DNA of 64,000 nucleotides from Lepidurus packardi (GCA_023053545.1 JAKZAN010000002.1:9606790-9670789); one strand, 5' to 3'; shown: positions 36,705-50,573, counted from the stretch's first letter. Made by a program: numbers and translations. Notes: generated by a model not told the origin, from the sequence alone.

Positions 36705-37389
36705 TGTTCCTTTAATTTCTGCCTGGTGTTATACTTTATGACAGTGCAATTCTGAGAGGCTTGAGGTTATGGGTTTATATTTCTCAAGCAGACTAATATT
36801 CCGTTATAAAGTGTTTTTTTTTGCAAACCTTGCTTGGCATATATTTTCCCCTGTGTTCAGGTCTAATGATTAAGCCAAGATAAGTCGAAGGGTTTGGCTG
36901 GGAGGCTTAAATGATTAAGGATCCATGATATTCGGGTTTGGTTTTACAGATGCTTTGAGGAATTTTGAGTAAAACGTGTTTACGGGTTAGAGCATCTATT
37001 GTTAACAAGGAAACTGTGCAGGGGAAAAGGTATTCGGGAAGTATTGTAGGCAAACTTGTACTCGATATATTTGCCCAGCTTGTTGTGATGTACTTATAAA
37101 TACCAGCCGAGTATTGACGGCGTATTATAAGTAAAAATTATGTACTTATATCCAAGACTAATAAACTGCGTTATTTTTATTGTGGATTTTTTAAGTCATT
37201 TTTAGATTTTCTCTTCATGCAAAAATTTATTCTCTCTTGGCCATAAAATGCGCAGTTGGGGTATGACTTTTCTTTCTTCAATTCTCTGAAATTGTGTTAC
37301 TTTAGAATGGTATTATAATATTCTAGGGAAATTAATTGACAAAGTAATATTCCTTTATTATTTTTTTTTTTTAAATTATAGGTACCATA
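36705..37389. other. 3' flank of RCBTB1
   Basis: AT-rich, with no gene. It should contain the RCBTB1 3' UTR and the junction of the partial duplication. Confidence 0.5.
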
Positions 37390-38765
37390 TGATAAAGCAT
37401 CAGTGAGATTACAGTGGCAGAGTATTGACTTCCAGGACTAAATAGCCCATCGTGGAACCGATTACACCTAGTATATATACCACGCCCAAGCATTTTTTGG
37501 TATTCTCCATAACCTAAACAGCGGTAAGTGCAAAAAAATAATAGTGATAAACTAAAAAATACTGGAATATTCGGCTAATGAATTCCTTTCTTTTAAAAGA
37601 AAAAACTGATGTACAAGTTGTGCGTTGAGTAACGGAATCGAAGTACTGGCGGAAAAAAGCATTAGGTAACATTCATTAGGTATTCATTGAACATTGCATT
37701 TAACTTTTGATTCGTCTAGGAAGTATATTGGATGTTGTGCCCATGCCTATTGTTGAAACGGGAGCTCAAGGCTCGCTGCCAGTATCCATTGAAGCGGAAA
37801 CCTGGCTGTTGACAATGTAGCCTTGCTGTACGCTTTCGAAGCTCAGGTAAGTGCTTCTCAAGATGGGTTTTGTGCCGATTTTTTTTTTGGACCACACCTC
37901 TTCCTTACCATTTCCGTAAAGTCTTTTCAGTGTGTCTCTCTTTCTCTCCACGACACAAGCCACGTTTCCGGTCGTGACTTTGCAATAAGTTTGGAACACA
38001 AAAAGGGCAGGAAAGCGCAAGCAATGTGGGCTAAACCCAGGTTTTATCTGCGACATATCTAAATCAGGTCTTCTCGCAAAAATATAAAGGTGCTTATTTG
38101 GCAGTTTTTTCAAGCTTGTCTTTTTGCATTCAGGTTATCTATAAGAGCCGGAGCACAGTCATTAGTTACTTGTCAGAAACTGTCTATGCTTGTGTTCTGA
38201 TGACAATTTGCCCCCAAATAACTGGAAAAAGCGCGAGATTCCCCTTTAGTTACTCTTGCAAGTATTGCTTCTAGTTTGACTGTACAAATAATTATATTAC
38301 TTAACTTAGTTTAATTGTTATATTAATTTTAATTTCTTGTTTAGTTTCTCTTTTTATTTTAGTTGTTTATTTCTTGTATTATTTAATTCGGAGTAATTGT
38401 TTTTTATTTGTTTTATTTCGTTTGTAGTATAAAATAAAACCTACAGACGAGAATGGATACAAAACTTCAGGATTTGCGGGTCTTGGATTCAGTCTTATGT
38501 GCTTGTTAAGCTCTTTCAACGAAAAGTGAAAAGGAAAGTTGAGTTGTTGGCTGGTATTCCTTGAGCTTTTCGGCGGTACTTTATGTCCCCCAAGGTCTTT
38601 TTTAGAAAGTATTGAGTCGAATTCGCTGTCCATCATAAAACAATAGTTGGTACAAAGCTAATCTGTATAGCTGGATTAGCCGCGAATGCTGCAAAGCATT
38701 TGATATCTGAAGCAAGACCACTTTGTGTGCTATTCGTTATTGACGTTTTACGCCTTTGTGCACAG
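37390..38765 (+). pseudogene. Decayed tandem copy of the last four RCBTB1 exons
   Basis: Segments match RCBTB1 in order and orientation: 37391-37440 matches exon 9 (cataaagccattttgaag region), 37619-37671 the end of exon 10 with its gtaacatt donor, 37713-37848 exon 11, 37849-38060 the first part of intron 11, and 38618-38745 the last exon. Even the intron is alignable (for example 'accatttccgtaaag' and 'acaagccacgttt'), so this is a DNA-level duplication and not a retrocopy. Single-base insertions in the exon 11 copy (for example 'acgggagct' for 'acggagct') shift the frame, and the last exon copy has lost several codons. It lacks the RCC1 exons, so it cannot make a protein of the family. Confidence 0.85.
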
Positions 38766-41700
38766 TATTTCGTTATTAATAGTATCGGCTGGAGAAGTAG
38801 GAGGTTGAAGATTTATGTCTTTCAATTCCCTATAGATGGACTGTTAAATATTCCATGCCCTTAACGTTCAAACCCTGTTCCGCGTCTTTCCTGGACGTTT
38901 TTCTTTTGCTTCTTTTTTTTCCAACTGTTTTTCCTTTTCCGAATTGAATGATAGATTAGGGTGGGCAAAGACAAGACTCAGTGTACTAGTGAATTCGGAG
39001 AAATGCTCGATGAATTGTATCTATGGACGCATTGATATTCTGGAGAGTCCCGGCTTTCTATTCCTAGGTCAATTCCAATGAAGTTTCTTGCTGTCACTGT
39101 CAATTTCAGGGATATTAAGGCCAAAGTTGACGTGCAAAAGACAACTTCTCCAACATGTCCTCATGTTTCCTTGTCGTAAAAAACTTTTGCAGAAGGGCAA
39201 GTGATGGAGACATCACGGAAACCAAGAAAGAACCTTCTAGAACTCATATTTCCCCGCATCAAAAGACAAAAGACGCCGCAAAAACCAGTCAAAAGAACAT
39301 CACTAGAGTTAATCGTGGTTGCTAGCTTTCAGGTTTTGGCGTGTTTCACTGACCTCGTTTACATACATATAGATAGCTTGCAAGTTCAGATTCCCTGATC
39401 TGAGCTAGCACGCTATGGTCACGAAACTTGCACTGCATTGTTAAATCAAGGTGCTATAAAGGGAACGCTGTAATCAAGAGCTTCACTTGGTAGTTACAGA
39501 TTGTATACTTGCATTTCAACTTGCCGATATGGCTACTCTAACAAATAACAAGTCTTTGTTACTATTTTAGGGGATACAATTTTGAAAAAAATCCGTTGAA
39601 CATTTGGCCGCCATTTGCAAACGCTTTGAATCTTTGGCGCCAATTTCAAATTCTTTGAAGGTTTTGAGGCTAATTTTTAAATACTTTTGTCATTTTTATG
39701 GTGTTACTACGTCTATGTTTCTCAATCGTATATTTCTTCTCTCTAACACCCTTTATATCTTATCTTCTATCTAACTTAGGGCATTAGCGAGCTAGTTGAA
39801 CTCTAGCTTTACTCCTGAGTCACGTGTTGGTCTGATTTTGAGCAGCTTAAGCTCCTTTTTTCTAGCTCCGCTGAAAAGCCATTGCCGTTAAACATAGATT
39901 ACGTTCTTTTCTTTAAAAAAAAATAATCATTTTGGGCCCTGCGAAAGGGAAACACATTAAACACCATCAATCTAGCATTTTCGAAACTCTTCTATATGCC
40001 GAGAATATTCTGTCACGAGCCAGCAAAGATTTTACGTTTAATTTCCTTGGGCTGCTGTTAAATAATTTATTTTCTTTTTCGACCTCCCAAAACCGAGCGA
40101 AAGGCTAGTCTTAGCCCGCATATGTGGACGGAAAATCTCCAGAATGTGGTTAAGACTACCCTATTTATCACTTTCCAAACCACCACATCGTATATATAGC
40201 TTGAGTCGGGGACGTGGGCAGTTTCCAATTCGAATCTCAAAACGGCTTGCTTCCAGAAAGGAAAAAAGGAAATACTAAAAAAGTTACGGCTGCTTGCTTG
40301 CTGCTGTTCTTGCTCCTGCTGCTCCTTTAGCTGAGCTGCTGGAGCAGGACGCTAGGACGGATTGATTTTTCCTGCTAGAGAGTAGATACGAAGGTAGAAC
40401 TCACCTGCAGACTGTTGTTTTCATTTCTGCTGAGTTTCCTGATCCTTTTTTTCTCTCCTGCTCTTTTTTTCTTTTTTATTTATTTTTATAGACCTCCAAA
40501 GAGTTATATACAGTACACCGGCGTGTGTGTGCGTGGTGCTGTGGGAAGTTTATTGATTAGATGCAAGCCTTTCATTATATCTTTTCACCCCCCTTGGCGT
40601 TTCTATTTGTTGTTGTCGGGATATATTCTCTTTCCGGTCTTTTTTTCGTCGCCAGGTCATGAGATCGCGTAAGAACATTTGTTCGAGATTATCACTTTTG
40701 TTTGATTGTGGGGAGGTAAATTAGGGAGATGGGAGGGGCGTTGTGGGGAAGGTCTGGGAGGCGGGAGCCAAAAACCCGGAAGTGCGCTTACACCTTGTAC
40801 AGAAGTGGGGCAAATGAGGTTCAGGTGCTCGGCTCCCATCAGGGCTGCTAATGCTGCTTCTGGGAAACACAGTAGACACTCTCCTTGCTGCTTGCTGCTG
40901 CAGCAGCACAACAGGTAACGGCCATTAGCTTCACTTGACGAACTCCGGGAGAGTAAAATAAACATCAGACACACAAGACTATATTTAGGGAAAAAAAGAA
41001 GAAAAGGAACCACACAAAAAATAAAAATAGTGAGAGGAGAAAGAGGAAAAAGGGAAAATAAAAGCAAGCGAACTATGGAGGAGAGAGACGCAAACAGCGG
41101 TTCCGGGCCCCGGTTGCCAGCACTTAACACTAATTGTCTTCGTTATTGCAGCTTTAAGGGCTGCTGCGAGGGGATGCAAAAGTTTTGGACGCAGACAAGT
41201 TTACCTTCTGGGTAGAAAATTTCAAGATCCAGCTCCCATAGGTCGGTTGGTACCAGCACTGTATTTTTTTTTTTCTTTTTTTTTTTAAAGATTATTAAAG
41301 AAGAAAATATCACAGTAACGCGTGAAACAGTTGGCGGAAAGTACCTTTCGGAATGCAGCAGTCTTTGGAATGCGTAAGTGATTAGCGAGAAGGTTGTTGA
41401 GAGTTGAGTTCAGAAGTTGCAAATTGGGAAGACTTACTTTTCAGATTTTGAGGGTCTCAATTTGAGAGTCTGCCGGTACCTCCACGGCAGAACGAGAGTT
41501 CGTCGTGGCCTGGTACAATAGGAAGCTCACCTGTCCCCTTTCCCAGGCTGCACACCAAATAGTTTGGCTAAATATACACACGTTTCTTACGAGCTCTTGT
41601 CACCCTTCTGGGTCGCTCTGTCCCTACGTACCCTTAACCACCCGTCCTTTTATTTGCGTTAGATTTTGTTGGGCCGTTTCCTGTTGGGGAAAACGGAAGT

Positions 41701-44700
41701 AAGCTCCTCCCCCGCAAACCTCCTGTACCCTAAGAATCCTCGAACATACATATGACTCTGATCTCTCTCACGCTCCCCTTCGTATCTCGTGTCGTAAAAA
41801 CCGTATTCATCAGAAAATTTTCTACCCTCCCCCTATAGGGTAAGTTGGAGCTATCATTTGCCATGCAAAGTTATTCCACGAGATCAAAATGCAAAACAGG
41901 GATGTTTTGAGTACTCTTTTAAGGGGTACAGAACTGACGTATACGGTCGGATCGGGTCGGGTCGAGTAGTCGGGGTAGCTCGTCAAGTCAAAGCTTTTCC
42001 TGGACTGCGTGTCCAGACTTGAGAAGCCCGTGGCGCTATTAAACTTGACGGGGTGGAAGAAAAATATGAAAAAATGGCCAAGGCACCGAATGGTACCGGG
42101 GAGCGATTTGCCAGCACAGCTTCCTTGGGTAGTGCGCGGCCGAACGCCCGGAAGGCATAAGTACCTAACACTCGGGCTAGTGTATAACGCTGTTGTGGGT
42201 CTGTCTGTCACTTCCTTGCACGGGGAAAATGCGTTTTTGGAGTGGCGAGACCATTTCTCTCCGTTAAGTTTTACCTGCAGAAAAGGCTTACAGAATAGCG
42301 TGCTTGTGTCGCACAAGAAACTCGTCGTCAAGACCTCTTGCGTGTACGTACGAAAACCCCGTTACGAAACGTTGTGTCTGTCAGTTATGTTGTTATAAAG
42401 TTATATACTATATACAAAGTTTACCACGTTAAGTTAACGTGGTAAACTTTACAACAAAACCTCTTATCTCGGGGTAAAACCGTCCCTCGTGTGTCTTATC
42501 TCGCACCCTTCCTAATGCTCCACCTTGTTTCAAGCTGCACCCGCGGTTGCCATTATGGACAGTAATGAGATCCACCAACACTCTTTTAACCCCCCCCCCC
42601 CCAGTATTGCGGCTTACAACAAAGAAAAAAGAATGGGAAAGGCAAGAGACTGAGGAAACAACCACGTACCGTGTCGTACCTCTCCATGCGAGCACACACG
42701 ATTTCCTGGCAAGCCTCAGTTTTCTGTTTGTTTTTTCAGAGTTTACTACTTTATATCCCCCGTTTTGCAAATGAAGGTAGTATTTTGAGGTTTGTAGCCT
42801 TAGAGTCCCCTCCTGATTATACCAAGGGAGCCAGCTTTGTTTTCTTTACCCCAGTAGTTCCTATTTTTACCGCGGATCAACCTTGACGCTAAATAAGGAA
42901 CGACGTTTTTAGCCCGACCACCCTCTTGTGTGATTCACCAAAGTTCAGTCGCTGGGAATCATAAGGAGGCTGCCAGGACCCTATGCTTTTTCTTAAACGA
43001 GAGGCAAATTAGTCCTCGGCATTGCTACTCGACCCAGCTGCGATTGTAATGTAAAGGAAAGGTAAAGGAAAGACGCAGCACGGGACGGGGAAGTTGGTCG
43101 CGGAACTGCATGGGTGCGAAGCTCCGCAGCAAAGGAGCCAGAATCCCTAACCATCGATCCAACCTTTCCAACTAGTTCTCCCGTAGCTTGTTCTTGGAAA
43201 TGATGCTTTGTAACGCATTGTACTGTACTGGACATACTGCATGTTCGTTAACCCAACCACCTGGATTTTGGAACTAGAGTTCAAGTCCAACGACAGGGGA
43301 GTCCCCCATTAGACTTCATTACTAGACGCGGAAAAGTATAAGTATGTCGTTCAAGTCATCGTTCCCTGATTGGCCGCGCCTACTTGGTTTTAACTCGTTT
43401 GGGGTACTCTAACTGAGAAGCTTTGAAGTTTCAAGGCACGTTTTCTAGCACCCCGAATCCATAAGTCGGTGTCGACTTCGCGTCGCTCTTCCGTGCTCAG
43501 AAGCTAATTAGGAATACATGAGAATAGTTGGGTAGTGTAGAAGAACCTGATCGTTTGGATCTGCAAGTTGTGTGTGTGTGCAATAAGCAAGTTCGCGTCC
43601 CCCTCCCGGAGATAAAATTGAAGGAAACGAAAGAAAATTTGTAGAGGAAGGAGGTTCTGCCGTAATGTTTGAGATCAGTCTTGTCGAGTTAGATTAAGAT
43701 GGGGTTGAAGGGGAGGGGGGGGGGGATCTAAAGGGAGGGAAGTCTACACGCGGTCGCTTCCTCCCGTATTGCCGCAGCGCGTAACCTTGATGGGTCCGCC
43801 AGCTACTCTGAGTACACCTGGCCTCCTATATTTGTCTTACCTGCGACAGGATGACAGGCCGGCTAAAAGATTTACGGGCAGCGCTCAAAGATCTATCCTG
43901 TGCTCGCGTCCGCCAGTGCGCAGACGCGAGGCGGTTCTGGAGCGCCCTAAGTGCCGCTAGCTACACTACTGCAGGGACATCTTACCCGTTCCAAGGCCTA
44001 AGCGCTAAGCCGCGTCGGCAGGAGCGCCTGCCCTGTTTGCTTAATGTGCTGTCGCGTCCATGTGTCGAGTGTCTCTACCATCGAAACGTCAGTCGGAGTC
44101 GATACCCGAAAGCAGCAGTGCCCCTTGTTTCATATTTCAATCTCGCGTCCGTTTGCTGGTTTTTCGTCGAGCTTTAGGCTTCCTCGATAGTCCCGGAGTC
44201 GAAGGCCGATACAATGGGTTTGCGGGCACGTGCCCTTTGACATTTCACCCTCTCTCGCTGCTGCTGTTTGGGTATCCTGGAACCCTGGAATTAGTTCATT
44301 ACACAAAAAAGTTAGTTCCCCTCGAAAAAACGAAAGGAAACAAAACTCCAACCCGCCAGAAAAGAAGCGAACCGAATCGAATCGAATCGAGTTTCTTATA
44401 TTTCAGACATTTTCCCTTGAATTTTCGCTGCGAATATCTCGGCGGGCCTGGAAACGTGTGTCAATAGTAGTTGCAGTAATTTGGCTCCAGTTAAGAACTA
44501 GTGTTAACGTTCGGGGGATTGAGTGAGAGAAGACGCATGGCTTGAGCGGGAATGTGCAAGCGTTTTCACTTGTTTACCAGCATATATACCTCACCTAACG
44601 AGCCAACTTGACGTATGTGTTTCAACGTACAAATTTATGACTTGCTGACTCCACGCCAGCAAACAGGTTACTCAGTCTAACAAGGGTACTGGGAAAAACA

Positions 44701-47700
44701 AACAAGCCTTTTTTAAAAAAAACTTTCGGACTTGAGTGACACGTGTATACTGCGTTGACGGTGAAGGTAAGTCCGACACTTTTAAAGTGTTAAAATGATG
44801 GAGTAGAAAAACCCCAAGTCCTAACTCCCATAACGCACCCTGGCGTTCCCTTACGGGGGGAGTGGAGAACAAATAACAGATAAGGGGGCTGGTGGGGAAA
44901 ACAGCTTTAGGGTTAAAAGCTTGGTGGGCTACGTTAGCCGGGCGTTAGAAGGTTTTAGGGTTATAGTAGAGAGACTCTCCCTGGAGCATCATCACCCTTA
45001 GGGCGACCCCGGGTCCATGATTCCCTATTACCTGAGGTGCTTGGTTGAGGGGTTTGGAATAGCTGGGGTGGCCAAGGAGATGTCTTGTTATACAGTTCCC
45101 TTCGAATGGGGAAAACAGTGCCGACTACGGACAGAAGCGGAAGCCAGTGATAGCGGGGTAATACACAGGACTCTTTTGCTAGTTTCTAGAGGAATATAAA
45201 GGTTGCTCTTCTCGCAAAGTCCCTCGGGAGTTGCCGTGAGCCCGGGAGCCGCTTTCTTATAGACATACGTATACATACACACGAACCTTCTGGCGCTTTT
45301 TTTCTGTTTCTCGGGGAGCAACCAAAATCGATGAAACCAAGACCCCCAGTATACAGAGTCTGGAGCCCTGAAAAGGTCTGAAAAGGTGCGTAAAACGTGT
45401 CACGCGTACAGCCGACCTGTTTTCTTAATATCCACTAAGGGGCTCTATTCGTATCTTCTTCTCACTCCACTCCTCTGCCTCTATCAACTTTTTCAGAGCC
45501 AATCCGGATATGGGATATGAATGACTTTTTTGTCTTTTTTGTTGGCGCAACCACGTTTCTTGCATAACTCCAAATGGAGCATTACTGCCTGTCTTAACTT
45601 CCTGGCGCGGCATCCTACGTGTGTGGTAACCCACTCGGTAGGAGATGCGGAAGATCAAGTGGTTTTTTGAATTTGAAAAATGTCTTGGGCCTCTTGTAGT
45701 GTCAGCTGAAGATATCTCGGAGCTTCTCTGAATGCTCTTCCTCGTGTTGACCTTTGCATGGCGCTGAAGACGAAGTTGACAAAAGATGCCAATAGAGCGA
45801 AAATCTGGCACCAGGCAGGTTCTTCCCAGATTTACCGGGGAAGGGCTTTTTGGGTTAAGTCAGCATTTTCTGGAGGAAAACCCACCCCGACCCGGGTTTG
45901 CCATGCAGCATAAATTTATGGGAACAGGATAAACCCTACAAGATTGCAGGACTCGAGACAACTACACAGCGCAGAGAGAATCTTAGATAGAGAGCAAGGG
46001 AGAGAAGTTTAAGATAGAGTAGCGTAGAAAGAGAGAGAGAGAGGGTGGATAATAAAAAAGAAAACTCCGCAGTAGCGTAAGCGTGCATGGCATGCCGGCA
46101 CCTTGCGTGGGTATCGAACCGCGAGGCTCGACCCAATCAAGTTCCCTGCAGCGTAAAGATCCCTTTAGGGATCTTGGATTGTACCTTGGCATTCCCTTGT
46201 TAAGGAACTTGGTTAGATATGTACTACTACTACTACCCGGGTGCAATTCGATGGTACTCGGAGTGCAATAGCGTGCAACATTGCTTTCCGAAAGGCCCCT
46301 TTCTTGTATTCTAGTCAGGAACTCGGGAGAAAATTAGGTCTTCAGCACGTATAAAGCCGTTTGGCAATAAAGGAAGAAGACATCTGCATTTTTGTCAAAG
46401 AATTTCCTCATGTGCGCTCGCTCTCCTGCGTGCTTCCTAAACGCTGACAGAATACAGCTTGTTTATTACACCTTGCTGGTTGCATGTTTACCGCACTATC
46501 CGTACCGTACTTTCTGGTTCAGTGAAATATCCCGCCTCGCACCAAAAGTGCTACTTAGCTTGGCACAGTAAAATCAGGTCGGAGTAACGCTACTAGTCGC
46601 CGTTAGTAAGCACCATTGATTCGCTTACTGTCTTCTATTCATTATTGCAGTTTTTACACTAATGCCAAGGCAGGGTGCAGGGTCGTCGGGAGTTTTTTTT
46701 CGGACGGGAAAGCAGAGCAATTGCAATTGAAGTAAAGGAAGTCGAAAGTTTGGAATCCGTCTAAAGGTGGATTTAAATTGTTGCTTGTTGTTTTCAGTAG
46801 GGAGGCAATCAAGGCATAGCTAGTTGTCTAAACTGTCTGTTAGTGATAACGCGTGAGCCATTCCTTTCCATTCAGTGTGACAAGGACTTGGCACCCAATC
46901 TCCAAGTATACGCGTGGATAGTTACGTCACCGGTCACTTGGCCTTGTTTGATAAACAGTTGCTTCCTGTATCCGCTAACAACCACATTGTGTACAATGGT
47001 CCATCTCAAACCACTCCTTAGAAGAGAACAAAACAAGACAAAAAACTTGGCATTTGTAGTGGTGGAGCCTTTTTTTCGGGAACGCAATATGAAACATCTT
47101 TCTTATATTTTCTTTTCATACAAGTTCTATGTGCGAGACCCAACAGTTGCTGTCGCTGGTTATCACGCGTTCGCTGGTAAAACGTCCCAGCTTTTGGGGG
47201 AAAGACTGACAAGATAAAAGCCCAAGACCGCAATGTGGATTTTCTCTCCCTGGGCCCTCAATCTGTCTCCGCTAGACTAGAAGGCAAAACTAAAACCAGT
47301 GAACAAAGTAAACGGAAGCTAAAGTCGACATCCAAATTGATCCTCCAACGTTTCTGCCTCAGGAACATAAGGGGTTCAAAAAGCCTCCGAGGCTCTCGTG
47401 GGTTGTTGGGGATATGAGGCATGGGCCAGTAACGAGCGGTTGCGTGTCTGCTTGCGTGAGATATATCCTTCGGAATATTAACTCGTTCTTAAAAAATAAA
47501 AAAGGCATATAGTAGAAGACAAAATGTTCGTTGGTCATCTTCCGCGTCAGCTGCGGAGTCTGGCATCTCGTCTCTCGTCAGTCATCTTTCACTTAATTCA
47601 CACCCTTAGACCATGTCCTGCTCAGCAGTAAAAGAGCCCGGTCTGTCTTTTTCAATCCTGCCCTTTCTACAACTCGGTCCACAGAAAAAAACATCAAGAA

Positions 47701-49513
47701 ATGTCAACTTTCTATGCAGACTATTGGGTTTATTTTTTCATTTTACTTCTTATTCCTCCTGTCAATGGACTGCGTGTCCAGAATGACAGCATGACAAGAA
47801 TACCCCTATTTCTTGTGGAAATTCAACAAGAAAACGAAAGCGTATTTCTGCTCGTATTTTTCTAGATTTTTCTTTACTTTTGTTAGCGTGTCCTGAATGT
47901 TCGTTTGTAATGGGGCCAACTTAATATTGGGAGTCCCTTCTACCTTGTTCGAAATAGATGAGACACGACAGCAAGTTCAATAATCAGTTGGTATCAATGT
48001 AGTAAGTCTTCCATGTTCTGTACCACGTGATGTATGAAGCGGCGTTCAGTACCTCGGAGAATTCCCTTTTCCTAATCAATTTACGGACGAATCTTGCGGA
48101 TGTTTGGGATTGAGAATTGCTGTGATCCTTATTCATGGAGGACCTTTGTCGTCCTTTTGTTTTTATTTATTTTTTACTTTTTTTGAAGGAGAGAGAAAGG
48201 CCAGCTTTTTCTTTGATGCAATTTCCTTCTTTGTAGTGGCGGCTGAGGGTTATTTCGCGTAGAGAGCCAATTAGGTCGCCTTGCTTGGGACTTAAGTGGC
48301 TCAATCGGTCGTAATGGGACAATGATACATGGAGAATGGACCCAACCTCCCGTATCTCATCCGTTTCCTTTTAGCGATATAGTAAGTAGAGCCCCTAGAC
48401 TTTGGTTGGTTGGTTGGTTCCTGCTGCAGCAATTCCGCCGCTGCCTTATTTTCTCTTCCCATTTCGGAATTGGGCGCGATGCACAACCAGCCATGGGGGG
48501 AGAGAGCCTGAGGCGAGAGAAGAAGCAGAGTCTTCATTTACGGCCCAGGATAAATGTGCCAAAGCTTTCAAATTAGCTTCCCCCTTAATTCCGAAGATTC
48601 TTACATGTTTTGTTTTTTGGGGGGTTTCTTTAACATCCTTTATGACCCATAATCCCTCTTCAAGAATTGTAGCTAGCAAGGGAGTCACCTTGGGAAGTGC
48701 AAACTGGAGTGTTTTCCGAGCATTGATGGTTTGGTTTCATGGCAAAAGAGTATCATATTCTGTGCTAGGACGCTGACATGCAGAAATGGAGGATAGTGAT
48801 GGGGAAAAAAGGGAGGCAAAGGGCATTAACCTATTTCGTTGTTAATGTAATGCACCCCAGAAAGCCTCAGACATTCCTGGCAGTAAAATAAAAGTAACAT
48901 AAATAAAATAAAAGCTAATGTCGTTCTGTTCACTGGCTCATCGATGTAATTGTATTTTGGCTGCCCCGCTACCTTCTACCTCTCTCTCTGTCCTTCCGTA
49001 AGAGGAAAAGAAATGAGGAGCAAACAAAGTAATGGTTGCGGGAGTTGTTTCTTCTGCGTCTATCAGTGTCACGTACCTTTTTTCTTGCTTTTTTATTCCC
49101 TGTTTTCCTTTTATCAGAAATCGATGGCCCAGGGAAACGAAAACGAAGGGTGTGGTTGCAATGCTGGTTTTCCGGTTTGCCGTTCCTCTCCACGCTAATA
49201 GTCTTTTTTCAATCTGTCTATATTGCTTGGCACCCGTAAGAAAAGGAAACAATCGCAATTTTTCCCAGACATGGAAACATACTTCTCTCTTTAAGTGAAC
49301 CTGACCTTCCCCGAATTACTGTTCAGTATGTTCGGACTCAAGTTCGCTCTAGAACAAGTCGTGTAATTTCTACGTTGTATCTGTTTACATTATTTGTTCG
49401 TAAAATCATGTTTGCTTGTACTCTGTTTTCACAATCGTGTTTTATTGGTTAGTTTACAGAGGATTCAATTAAATTTATATAGAGAATTAAAGTGTAAAGG
49501 GTATATTATATTA
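38766..49513. other. 10.7-kb gap between the RCBTB1 copy and the Tigger-like element
   Basis: No convincing protein-coding gene. Many frames of 60-170 codons overlap one another on both strands and have no family features. Low-complexity items include poly-T near 41265-41287, a C14 run at 42589-42602, a G11 run at 43715-43725 and a short TAC repeat at 46208-46222. Non-coding first exons of the acetylcholinesterase gene are likely here, because its first coding exon has a splice acceptor just before the ATG. A TATA-like 'cgtatatatagc' at 40189-40200 is one candidate promoter. Confidence 0.5.
42416..42450. repeat. Perfect 17-bp inverted repeat with 1-base spacer
   Basis: The arm aaagtttaccacgttaa, a single g at 42433, then the exact reverse complement. 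Confidence 0.95.
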
Positions 49514-49515
49514 TA

Positions 49516-50362
49516 GAGTAGAAGCCGCTTATTCTGATCACTGGTTATTAGAATCGGCCGCTTTATGAAATCAAATTTCAAAGGACTGATTCCAAATGAT
49601 AAAATTCATAGCCTTTTAATCGAATGTTAGAGTCACAATTTCGGGTATTAGAATCATTTTCAAAAGAATCTTCACATGCGCAGTAACAAAACTATAGTAG
49701 TGATTGCTACGTGGATTTTGCATATTGACCAATGACATTGCTTTTACGTCGTTTTGACCAATCCTGCCATTTCCAGCCTACTACTACACTTAGGAGGAAA
49801 TCCCTTCTAAACTTCCCAGTCAATTAAATGAACAGGTTATTCAATTGAATGACCCGTTCCTTTAATTGACTGGGAAAATTAGAAGGGATATCGTGTTGAG
49901 AACCCTACGTAAGCGTAGGAGTAGGCTTCAAAGACGCAGCGTTGGTTGTGTTTTAGACGTCTGGTTACATAAAAACGGCGACGAACAATAAAAGAATTAT
50001 TCTAAATGTAAAAGAGAAGTTGCGGCTCATGAAACTTACGACAAGTTAAATTTAGAACATTTGCCACAAAGGGAACCGGCCGTTAAATTAGGAATTCTTC
50101 AATCACCTCTATCAAAATTGTTGAAAAATTGTTAGGAAATAAACAGTAGTGGGTGTAGTGAATCTAGAAAAAGGCGACGTGTGAGAAAGTGTGAAAAAGT
50201 AGGCGATGCTTTGTTTCTTTGGTTTAAATTAGCCAGTTCGTTTAACGCGCCGATTAATCGTAGCATTCTATTGCATAATTCTGATTTTCGGTTATTATAA
50301 TCTCCGCTTAATAGAATCAATATTCGCTTGAAAAATGTGATTACAGTAAGCGGCATCTATTG
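49516..50362 (+). mobile_element. Internally deleted pogo/Tigger-like transposon, about 847 bp
   Basis: The ends are inverted and similar: GAGTAGAAGCCGC on the left and, in complement, CAATAGATGCCGC on the right. Similarity continues for about 26 bases. TA dinucleotides flank both ends (49514-49515, 50363-50364), the TcMar target. A remnant frame near 50005-50134 (HLPQREPAVKLGILQSPLSK) resembles the psq-type helix-turn-helix at the N terminus of pogo/Tigger transposases and then stops. No DDE domain remains. An 88-base palindrome sits inside it at 49801-49888. Confidence 0.8.
49801..49888. repeat. 88-base imperfect palindrome inside the Tigger-like element
   Basis: Two 42-base arms with a 4-base loop (aatt). 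The left arm starts tcccttctaaacttcccagt and the right arm ends with ttagaaggga. About six mismatches. It could be a separate small foldback insertion. Confidence 0.85.
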
Positions 50363-50573
50363 TATTTAAGTTCTAATGTCACCCTGGTACATTATTAATT
50401 CAATGTTTAATTATTTTCGTTTATTATGAATACTTGGATTGAAATTTAGCTTGTTATGTGCTATTAAAAATTACATTTAATGGAATAACTTAAAAAGTGT
50501 TAGCTTAAATTGAAACTAAAGTTAAAATATGAAAGCTAAAAATTGTGGAATATTCGATCATTAAATACATTAA

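Noticed and set aside
40657-41130. 157-codon minus-strand frame
   Set aside because: Low-complexity Ser/Leu/Pro content, overlapping plus-strand frames, and no domain or splice context.
41822-42331. 169-codon minus-strand frame
   Set aside because: Overlaps a 129-codon plus-strand frame. Neither has recognisable motifs, so chance openness is more likely.
46085-46165. tRNA-like T-loop (ggttcgatacc on the minus strand)
   Set aside because: The flanking bases do not form a T stem, anticodon arm or acceptor stem, so no tRNA is supported.
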